A stretch of 12,726 bases of DNA. Origin: an uncultured Ruminococcus sp. (GTDB lineage Bacteria > Bacillota > Clostridia > Oscillospirales > Acutalibacteraceae). Of this stretch, positions 6,085 through 11,698 are shown in pieces; the first letter of the stretch is position 1, and the number at the start of each line of letters is the position of its first letter. The notes beneath the pieces were generated by a model, which had not been told where the DNA came from, did not search any database, and saw only the letters and a list, made by a program, of their open reading frames with translations. The translations under genes and the position numbers were made by a program. The stretch lies in assembly GCA_902797525.1 (NCBI GenBank), contig CADBSZ010000220.1, forward strand, positions 1 through 12,726, given 5' to 3'.

Positions 6085-7224
6085 TTAATAATCTTCAATT
6101 GCTTTCAGCGTATTAATATCTTCTTCAAGCTGGATACTCTTGCCGCTTTGAATCAAATCGTCGCAGTAACGCGACAGCTTGTTGAAGCTTTCGGCACACG
6201 TATCCCAAACTTCCTTTTGCTCAGCCGTCAGCTCGCTGGGGCCGACGTTGTAATCGTTCTGAATAATGTTGCACAAATAGTCGGTAAACTTTTCGGCTCC
6301 GTAAATATTCATGTGCTCCACATTATAGTAGTCGTCATGAAAATTCAAGCCGATTTTGTTCCATTCGCGCTCCAAATTCAAAAAGTCGTAGCCGTAGCTG
6401 TTCACAATCTGTCCGACGGTGTTGGCGCGGCGAACGCGGTTGTAGCTATCCTTATAAACCATATGCGGCACACGCATAAACACCACGTTGTCGAGCTTTT
6501 CTTCCTTGCAGTAATCCAGCAAATCGCGCAGCGAGGCCTCCAGCTTCGCGTTGAGCGGATATGCCTTTTCTTCCGTCAGCACACTGCGGTTGAGCGCCTT
6601 AAAGGGCTGGTTGTTATACTGGGTGGTGGTGCGGAAGCCCTTTAAGTAAGAGTAGCCGCGCAGGGTTGTTTCCATGGTGGAAACCGCCCGCCTGCCGGGC
6701 TTGGGATAGTCGCTCCAAACGCTGTGGTATTTCAAAAACGGAATCAAATACTCTTCGCGGTTCTTGTTGGGAACATAACCAAACACCGCTTCGAGCTTGT
6801 TTGTGTTGAGCGGCATGTTGTCAATCAAACGCCGCAGATTGGCTTCTCTGGTTTCGCTGTAGGCGTCGCCGTATAAATAGGGGTTAATCTCAATTAATAT
6901 CAGCTTCGGATTTTGTGTGCGCAGCACTTCCTTGAGCGCGGTTTTCAGTCCGTTTGCCGTAATCGCTTCGGTGGCGTAGGGATAGGAGGTGAAGCCGAAT
7001 TTGTCATACGCGCGGCATGACGAAAAGCTGGTATAAACGTCGCTGGCGCCGATAACAACAACGTCAAGCGAGTTTTTGCCCTCCAGATAATAGCCGTCAA
7101 GGCGCATGCTGTTGTGATCCATGCGGCGCAGAATGAATTGCTGCAAAAAGGTGACGGAAATCATTACCGCCAGCAGCAGACAGGCGACCTTAACGGTTCG
7201 CGTAATATATAATTTTGCTTTCAT
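6085..7224 (-). CDS. SGNH-like membrane-anchored protein, partner of MBOAT (DltD/AlgX-like role)
   Basis: The 379-residue product has an N-terminal membrane anchor (about residues 11-32) and an extracytoplasmic domain. It shows a block I-like VVVIGASDVYTSFSS with nucleophile-type Ser61, LILIEINPY (108-116) in the position of a block III-like strand, and a late HMNIYGAEKF whose His304 resembles the SGNH catalytic His. The usual D-x-x-H is N-x-x-H here (Asn301), so activity is uncertain. Such proteins accompany MBOAT acyltransferases and complete acyl transfer to a surface polymer, as DltD and AlgJ/AlgX do. It starts 15 nt after the MBOAT stop, so the two are co-transcribed. I chose ATG 7224 because GAGG (7232-7235) lies 7 nt upstream; an in-frame GTG at 7230 would be too close. 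Acceptor unknown. Confidence 0.7.
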   Translation of the reverse strand: MKAKLYITRTVKVACLLLAVMISVTFLQQFILRRMDHNSMRLDGYYLEGKNSLDVVVIGASDVYTSFSSCRAYDKFGFTSYPYATEAITANGLKTALKEVLRTQNPKLILIEINPYLYGDAYSETREANLRRLIDNMPLNTNKLEAVFGYVPNKNREEYLIPFLKYHSVWSDYPKPGRRAVSTMETTLRGYSYLKGFRTTTQYNNQPFKALNRSVLTEEKAYPLNAKLEASLRDLLDYCKEEKLDNVVFMRVPHMVYKDSYNRVRRANTVGQIVNSYGYDFLNLEREWNKIGLNFHDDYYNVEHMNIYGAEKFTDYLCNIIQNDYNVGPSELTAEQKEVWDTCAESFNKLSRYCDDLIQSGKSIQLEEDINTLKAIEDY

Positions 7225-7239
7225 ATTCACACCTCGCCG

Positions 7240-8883
7240 TTAAAACTGCATGTACACAAAGTCCGCCGCGTTGTAGCCCGAGCCGTAAATGCCGAACACA
7301 AGTACAATCATCAAGCCGAAATACAGCAGCAAAAACCGCAAAATAAACGGCTTTTTGTCAAGCAGCGTGCGCACGTCCGTGTCGGCGTGGCGCTCCTGAA
7401 TCACGCTTGCGACAAACACAATCACGGTGCCGATTAACACAACCAGATAATCGCGGTAGCGCAGTCCGAGCGTGTTGATTTCCGCAATACCGCGCGACAC
7501 GCTTTGGTCGGTAAAGAATAAAGCGATGGTTTTCAGGCCTTGCTTAAACGAGGGCGCAACGTCAAACACATAGCCGACCAAAACGACCAGAAACGTTCTC
7601 ACCATTTGGAACAGCACAAACAAAGGATTGGTGCGCTTGATTTTCAGCTTGTCAACCGCGCCGTCAAACAGCGGCTGCAGCAGAATGCTCAGCATAATAA
7701 TCACGCCGTTCCACAAGCCGAATGCCACATACTTCCAGCTTGCGCCGTGCCAAACGCCGACCACCAAAAAGACAATCAGCGAGGCGACGCTCGTCGGCAG
7801 AACCTTTGAAACATGCGCGCCGGCGGCGGTTTTGCCAAAGCGCGTATTCTTCATCTTTTTGCTTGCGTTGAGGAACACGTTTGACATCGCGATGGGGTAG
7901 AAAAGGTAGTTTTTCAGCCAGCCGCCAAGCGAAATATGCCATCTGCGCCAGTATTCGTTGATGGATTTTGAAAAATACGGGCGCTTGAAGTTGTCAATCA
8001 TGTCAATGCCGAAAATCTGCGCCACACCGCGCGAAATGTCAATGCCGCCCGAAAAGTCGGCATACAGCTGCACGGCGTACAGCAGAATCGTGAAGGTCAG
8101 GGTGGTGCCGCCGAAGGTGTTGTAGCTGTCGTAGGACGCCGTTACGGTGTTAATCGCAATAACGGCTCTGTCGGCAATGACCAGCTTTTTGAAAAAGCCC
8201 CACAAAATCAGCTCCATGCCGTGCTTCATGCGCGTAAAGTCAAAGTCGTGACCTTCAAACAGCTGATTGGCAAGCTGGTCGTATATGCTGATCGGTCCCT
8301 GCACAATCTGAGGGAAGAACGACACAAACAGCAGCAGCTTAAGCGGATTCTTTTGCGCTTCGGTTTTTTCGCGGTAAACGTCTACGATATATCCCATTGA
8401 CTGGAAGGTGTAGAACGAAATACCCAGCGGCAAAAATAATTCCAGCGTCGGCGCGGAAAAATGAATACCAAAGCTGCCGAGCACGCCGTTTAAGCTTCCG
8501 GCAAAGAAGTTATAATACTTTAAAAACGCCAGAATACCGAAGTTGAGCAGAAGCGCCAGCGTCATAATCAGGCGCTTTTGAATTTTGATTTTATTTTTAT
8601 AGTTTTTCTTTTGTTCTCTGTCCCATTCGCCCTTTTTGTTTTTCAAGAGTTTTTTGGAGTTCTTTGAAACGCGGTCAATCCACAGGCCAATCAAATAGGT
8701 GCTCAGCGTGGTAAACAGAATAAACGCCGCAAATTTGTAGCCTGCAACAGCATAAAAGAACATGCTTGCCGCCAGCAGCACCGTCCAGCGGTACTTTTTG
8801 ACGGGGAACAGAAAATAAACAAGCATTGTCGCCAAAACAAAAAAGATGAAGTTGAGCGACGTGTAAGTGATGTTAAATATCAA
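7240..8883 (-). CDS. MBOAT-family membrane O-acyltransferase (DltB/AlgI-like)
   Basis: A 547-residue polytopic membrane protein of the MBOAT family, which moves an acyl group across or at the membrane onto a surface polymer. Family signatures are clear: LPLGISFYTFQSMGYIVDVY (151-170), SFFPQIVQGPI (188-198), DFSGGIDISRG (276-286), WRRWHISL (312-319) and VWHGASW (377-383) containing the invariant His379. A lysine-rich cytoplasmic loop lies at about 74-104. Length is usual for the AlgI/DltB group (about 400-550). The start is TTG 8883, supported by GGAG (8892-8895) 8 nt upstream; the nearby ATG 8891 is out of frame. It lies 44 nt after the acyl carrier protein stop and just before the SGNH-like gene, giving a carrier-transporter-partner cassette. 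DltB is possible in function, but dltA is absent here and the substrate is not shown. Confidence 0.9.
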   Translation of the reverse strand: MIFNITYTSLNFIFFVLATMLVYFLFPVKKYRWTVLLAASMFFYAVAGYKFAAFILFTTLSTYLIGLWIDRVSKNSKKLLKNKKGEWDREQKKNYKNKIKIQKRLIMTLALLLNFGILAFLKYYNFFAGSLNGVLGSFGIHFSAPTLELFLPLGISFYTFQSMGYIVDVYREKTEAQKNPLKLLLFVSFFPQIVQGPISIYDQLANQLFEGHDFDFTRMKHGMELILWGFFKKLVIADRAVIAINTVTASYDSYNTFGGTTLTFTILLYAVQLYADFSGGIDISRGVAQIFGIDMIDNFKRPYFSKSINEYWRRWHISLGGWLKNYLFYPIAMSNVFLNASKKMKNTRFGKTAAGAHVSKVLPTSVASLIVFLVVGVWHGASWKYVAFGLWNGVIIMLSILLQPLFDGAVDKLKIKRTNPLFVLFQMVRTFLVVLVGYVFDVAPSFKQGLKTIALFFTDQSVSRGIAEINTLGLRYRDYLVVLIGTVIVFVASVIQERHADTDVRTLLDKKPFILRFLLLYFGLMIVLVFGIYGSGYNAADFVYMQF

Positions 8884-8891
8884 AAAACCAT

Positions 8892-8895
8892 CTCC
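8892..8895 (-). promoter_or_regulatory. Ribosome binding site deciding a TTG start for the MBOAT gene
   Basis: GGAG on the minus strand with an 8-nt spacer to TTG 8883. No in-frame ATG or GTG is near the N-terminus, and the first helix of the protein begins right after this TTG. Confidence 0.6.
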
Positions 8896-8927
8896 GTAAA
8901 TTAAATTGCATGGGGATAAAGAGATGA

Positions 8928-9155
8928 TTATTCGTCCTGAAGCTGCTCAATCAGCGCCATCATTGCCTTTGCGGAGTTAAAGTTGTCGGGTACAAGGTTG
9001 TTGGGCTTGATTTCAATGTCAAACGCGTCGTTGAGCTCACCGACCAGCGCCACAATGTCAAAGGAATCGAGCACGCCGTCGGTAATCAGCGCGGTTTCGT
9101 TTTCAAAATCAACGTCAGGTCTGAGCTCCTGCAAAATTTCCATTAATTCGTCCAT
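8928..9155 (-). CDS. Acyl carrier protein, DltC-like, dedicated to the MBOAT cassette
   Basis: A 75-residue acidic carrier protein. The sequence DGVLDSFDIVALVGEL (26-41) is the phosphopantetheine-attachment helix, with Ser31 as the attachment site in D-S-F rather than the D-S-L of fatty-acid ACPs. Length is right for a single carrier domain. It would hold an activated acyl or aminoacyl group as a thioester for the MBOAT protein encoded 44 nt downstream. ATG 9155 is chosen because AAGGAGAA (9162-9169) lies 6 nt upstream; a longer frame from 9179 would place this site inside the coding sequence. It is the first gene of the operon. No adenylating ligase (DltA-like) or phosphopantetheinyl transferase is in the window. 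Confidence 0.9.
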   Translation of the reverse strand: MDELMEILQELRPDVDFENETALITDGVLDSFDIVALVGELNDAFDIEIKPNNLVPDNFNSAKAMMALIEQLQDE

Positions 9156-9218
9156 AATCAATTCTCCTTTTCTTAACAAAAAAATTTACCTATAGTTTTA
9201 CATTCCTATACATTATAT

Positions 9219-9247
9219 TATTATAGCGAAAAATGTCTAAAAGTCAA
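9219..9247 (-). promoter_or_regulatory. Promoter of the ACP-MBOAT-SGNH operon
   Basis: Minus-strand -35 TTGACT (9242-9247), 17-nt spacer, perfect -10 TATAAT (9219-9224). The predicted start near 9212 leaves a leader of about 57 nt with the AAGGAGAA site. Confidence 0.8.
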
Positions 9248-9288
9248 TGAAAACACGCTCATTTGTAAAATGTGTACAGTTTCAGTGC

Positions 9289-9344
9289 AAAAAAACAGCC
9301 GGGAACACCGCTCTGCACAAAACGCAAGCCGGCATTCCCGGTTG
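9289..9344 (-). terminator. Strong intrinsic terminator of the family 2 glycosyltransferase gene
   Basis: On the minus strand a long stem (outer pairs 9335-9344 with 9296-9305, then further pairs with two mismatches inward) is followed by seven T (9289-9295). It lies just after the stop at 9360 and isolates this gene from the downstream operon promoter. Confidence 0.85.
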
Positions 9345-9359
9345 AAAAATTCCGTTAAA

Positions 9360-10304
9360 TCAATCTCTTAAGTATTCTTCCACAATATAACGCGGACGGC
9401 GTTTGGTTTCCAAATAAATTTTGCCGATATATTCGCCGATAATACCGATGGCGAGCAGCTGCAAGCCACCCAGCGCCCAAATCGAGCACAGCGTGCTTGC
9501 CCAGCCGCTGACAGCCGCGCCGACAAAAAAGCTGATAAGCGAATAAATAATCATTATCAGGCTGACCAGGAAAATCAGCAGTCCCAGCCACGTAATCATG
9601 CGAATCGGCTGAATGCTCAGCGAGGTAATGCCCTCCCAGGCGAGCGCCAGCATTTTCTTGAGCGGATATTTGCTTTCACCGGCAAGGCGCTCGGCGCGCT
9701 CATACTTGACAATCGCGGATTTGTAGCCAATCAGCGGCACCATGCCGCGAAGGAAGATGTTGGTTTCGCGGTAGAGCGAAAAGGCTTCCAGTGCGCGGCG
9801 GCTCATCAGGCGGAAATCAGCGTGGTTAAAAATGACCTTTGCGCCCATTTTGTTAAGAATTTTATAAAACGCCTCGGCGGTAAAACGCTTGAAAAAGGTG
9901 TCGGTTTCGCGCTTGGAGCGCACGCCGTACACCACGTCGCAGCCGGCTTCATACTTTTCAACCATTTCGTCAAACACGTTGATGTCGTCCTGCAAATCCG
10001 CGTCAATCGAAATCACCGCGTCCGCCTTGTCGCGCAGCGTCATCAAACCGCACAGCAGCGCGTTTTGGTGGCCGCGGTTGCGGCTGAGCTTAATGCCCTG
10101 AAAAATCGAGTTTTGATAATGCAAATCCTGAATAATGCTCCACGTTCTGTCCTTGGAGCCGTCGTCGATGAATACAATTTTGCTGTCCGAGGATATTTTG
10201 CCCTCCGACATCATATCATAATACTTGTCAAGCAGCTTTTCCGCCGAATCCCAAAGCACTTCTTCTTCGTTATAACACGGAATCGCCAAATATAATTTTG
10301 TCAT
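9360..10304 (-). CDS. Polyprenyl-phosphate glycosyltransferase, family 2 (GtrB/DPM1-like)
   Basis: A 314-residue enzyme expected to transfer a sugar from a nucleotide sugar to polyprenyl phosphate at the inner face of the membrane. The GT-A fold begins LYLAIPCYNEEE (4-15), continues with FIDDGSKDRT (45-54), LSRNRGHQNALLCG (73-86) and the metal-binding DADLQD (101-106). Two C-terminal membrane helices (about 236-262 and 268-292) are followed by a basic tail, the architecture and length of GtrB/CsbB/YkoT-type proteins. Start ATG 10304 has AAGG 7 nt upstream (10312-10315). It is transcribed alone, with a leader of about 170 nt that contains a palindromic repeat. It may supply a lipid-linked sugar to the GT-C-like half of the fusion protein at 2884-5901; that is inference from proximity. 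The sugar is unknown. Confidence 0.9.
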   Translation of the reverse strand: MTKLYLAIPCYNEEEVLWDSAEKLLDKYYDMMSEGKISSDSKIVFIDDGSKDRTWSIIQDLHYQNSIFQGIKLSRNRGHQNALLCGLMTLRDKADAVISIDADLQDDINVFDEMVEKYEAGCDVVYGVRSKRETDTFFKRFTAEAFYKILNKMGAKVIFNHADFRLMSRRALEAFSLYRETNIFLRGMVPLIGYKSAIVKYERAERLAGESKYPLKKMLALAWEGITSLSIQPIRMITWLGLLIFLVSLIMIIYSLISFFVGAAVSGWASTLCSIWALGGLQLLAIGIIGEYIGKIYLETKRRPRYIVEEYLRD

Positions 10305-10361
10305 AATAACACCTTTTTATTGAAGTAAATGATAATTTATCCGCAAAGCTAATTCCAACTT

Positions 10362-10440
10362 TGTAGGGGCGGTGCTTGCCGCCGCCCGTTTGCCGCAGTA
10401 ATACTGCGGCAAATTGACAGCCGCGAGGGCTGTCACTACG
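10362..10440. repeat. Compact triple-hairpin palindromic element (MITE- or REP-like)
   Basis: Three adjacent hairpins in 79 bp: 10367-10374 with 10380-10387 (8 bp, 5-nt loop); TTTGCCGCAGTA (10389-10400) with its exact complement 10402-10413 (12-bp arms, one central base); TGACAGCC (10415-10422) with GGCTGTCA (10428-10435). Short outer arms GTAG (10363-10366) and CTAC (10436-10439) close the unit. G+C is much higher than in the surrounding AT-rich sequence, which suggests insertion of a small non-autonomous repeat. It lies inside the predicted 5' leader of the glycosyltransferase gene. Only one copy is in this window. Confidence 0.6.
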
Positions 10441-10479
10441 CTTTAAGGGAAAAGATTGAAATATAATCAATTTACTTAA

Positions 10480-10508
10480 ATAATAATACGGTTACAGATA
10501 AAAGTCAA
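10480..10508 (-). promoter_or_regulatory. Probable promoter of the family 2 glycosyltransferase gene
   Basis: Minus-strand -35 TTGACT (10503-10508), 17-nt spacer, -10 TATTAT (10480-10485). Predicted start near 10473 gives a leader of about 170 nt. A weaker alternative (TTGGAA, 18-nt spacer, TATCAT) lies nearer the gene, at about 10328-10357. Confidence 0.6.
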
Positions 10509-10543
10509 GGAAATAGTCATAACAAAGAAGTAGGATTCCTTGA
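10505..10543. promoter_or_regulatory. Inverted repeat overlapping the -35 box of the glycosyltransferase promoter
   Basis: TCAAGGAA (10505-10512) and TTCCTTGA (10536-10543) are perfect complements separated by 23 nt. The left arm overlaps the minus-strand -35. It could be a regulator site; the wide gap makes this uncertain. Confidence 0.25.
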
Positions 10544-10555
10544 AAATTTTGTAAT

Positions 10556-10578
10556 ATTTTTTGAGAAATTCAAAAAAT
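10556..10578. promoter_or_regulatory. Inverted repeat just upstream of the pfkA -35 box
   Basis: ATTTTTTGA (10556-10564) is the exact complement of TCAAAAAAT (10570-10578) with a 5-nt centre, ending 3 nt before the -35. It may be an operator or an UP-like AT-rich element. No known operator consensus was recognised. Confidence 0.3.
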
Positions 10579-10581
10579 CTC

Positions 10582-10610
10582 TTGTAAACACCCCCTGTTT
10601 GTATTATAAT
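10582..10610 (+). promoter_or_regulatory. Promoter of pfkA
   Basis: -35 TTGTAA (10582-10587), 17-nt spacer, perfect -10 TATAAT (10605-10610). Predicted start near 10617, leader about 35 nt, ribosome binding site GGAGG (10640-10644). Confidence 0.8.
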
Positions 10611-10651
10611 TAAGGAGTATAAAACTACTATATTCCCACGGAGGTATTGAT

Positions 10652-11620
10652 ATGGAACAAAAAACAATTGCAGTATTAACCAGCGGCGGCGACGCGCCGG
10701 GTATGAACGCGGCTGTCAGAGCGGTTGTGCGCTCGGGCATTAACAGAGGAATGCGCGTTTTTGGCGTATACCGCGGCTATAACGGTCTGCTCAACGGCGA
10801 CATTCAGGAAATGAATCTCCGTTCCGTGTCCGAAATCATCGGCAACGGCGGCACCATGCTTTACACCGCCAGAAGCGAGGAATTTAAAAAGAAAGAAGCC
10901 CAGGAGCGCGCGGCTGAGTTTTGCCGCAGTCAGGGAATTTCGGGCGTTGTCGTCATCGGCGGCGACGGCTCGTTCCGCGGTGCCAGAGCGCTCACCAACG
11001 CAGGCATCAACTGCATCGGCGTTCCCGGCACCATTGACAACGACATCGCCTGCTCCGAATACACCGTCGGCTTTGACACCGCCATGAATACCGCTATTCA
11101 GATGGTTGACCGTATCCGCGACACCGCGCAGTCTCACGACCGCTGCTCCATCGTTGAGGTAATGGGCAGACGCTGCGGCGACATCGCGCTGCAAACGGGT
11201 ATCGCAACAGGCGCCACTGCGATTTTGGTTCCCGAGGTGGAATACAACATCGAGCGCGACGTCATCAGCAGAATCATCAATACGCAAAAAACCGGCAAAA
11301 AGCACTTCGTTATTGTTGTTGCCGAGGGCGTCGGCGGCGTAGAGGATTTGGCAAAATACATCGAGCATCGCCTCGGCATTGAGGCAAGAGCCACCGTTCT
11401 CGGTCATGTTCAGCGCGGCGGCAGCCCCACCCTGCGCGACAGAGTGGTTGCCAGCCAGATGGGCTACGAGGCGGTTTCGCTGCTTGACAGAGGCATCGGC
11501 AACCGCGTTGTGGTTATGCGCGACGGCAAAATCACCAACCTTGACATTAATGAGGCGCTGGATATGGAGCGCGTGTTCGACAAACACCTCTACAAGATTG
11601 CCATGTCCATTTCAATTTAA
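10652..11620 (+). CDS. pfkA: ATP-dependent 6-phosphofructokinase
   Basis: Phosphorylates fructose 6-phosphate to fructose 1,6-bisphosphate, the committed step of glycolysis, in the cytoplasm. The 322-residue product has the length of bacterial PfkA (about 320) and all its signatures: TSGGDAPGMN (10-19), GGDGS (103-107), PGTIDND (125-131) with catalytic Asp129, MGRRCG (171-176) and LGHVQRGGSPT (250-260). GGDGS together with PGTIDND, rather than GGDDS and PKTIDND, points to ATP and not pyrophosphate as donor. ATG 10652 has GGAGG 7 nt upstream. It has its own promoter and a strong terminator at 11639-11670, and is divergent from the glycosyltransferase gene. No pyruvate kinase gene, a common partner in Firmicutes, follows; an unrecognised gene does. 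Confidence 0.98.
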   Translation: MEQKTIAVLTSGGDAPGMNAAVRAVVRSGINRGMRVFGVYRGYNGLLNGDIQEMNLRSVSEIIGNGGTMLYTARSEEFKKKEAQERAAEFCRSQGISGVVVIGGDGSFRGARALTNAGINCIGVPGTIDNDIACSEYTVGFDTAMNTAIQMVDRIRDTAQSHDRCSIVEVMGRRCGDIALQTGIATGATAILVPEVEYNIERDVISRIINTQKTGKKHFVIVVAEGVGGVEDLAKYIEHRLGIEARATVLGHVQRGGSPTLRDRVVASQMGYEAVSLLDRGIGNRVVVMRDGKITNLDINEALDMERVFDKHLYKIAMSISI

Positions 11621-11638
11621 TGTTTGTTAATCAAATGC

Positions 11639-11670
11639 TCGCGGGCGGACGCTGTTCGCCCGTGATTTTT
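11639..11670 (+). terminator. Intrinsic terminator of pfkA
   Basis: Twelve consecutive pairs (11639-11650 with 11654-11665, two G-U) around a 3-nt GCT loop, followed by five T (11666-11670). It lies 18 nt after the pfkA stop and only 28 nt before the next start codon. Confidence 0.85.
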
Positions 11671-11698
11671 CAGTTATCTACGTTTATGGGGGATTACC

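Larger units (their letters stand above)
10305..10651. other. Divergent intergenic region between the glycosyltransferase gene and pfkA
   Basis: No gene is visible. It holds a palindromic element (10362-10440), a minus-strand promoter (10480-10508), two inverted repeats (10505-10543 and 10556-10578), the pfkA promoter (10582-10610) and the pfkA ribosome binding site (10640-10644). Outside the palindromic element the region is very AT-rich. Confidence 0.8.

Noticed and set aside
9156..9179. Longer start for the acyl carrier protein
   Set aside because: It would bury the AAGGAGAA ribosome binding site within the coding sequence and add residues that carrier proteins lack.
10676..11587. 303-codon minus-strand ORF opposite pfkA
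   Set aside because: Antisense shadow produced by GC-biased codon use in pfkA; low-complexity Ala/Val/Asn/Asp composition and no start signals.
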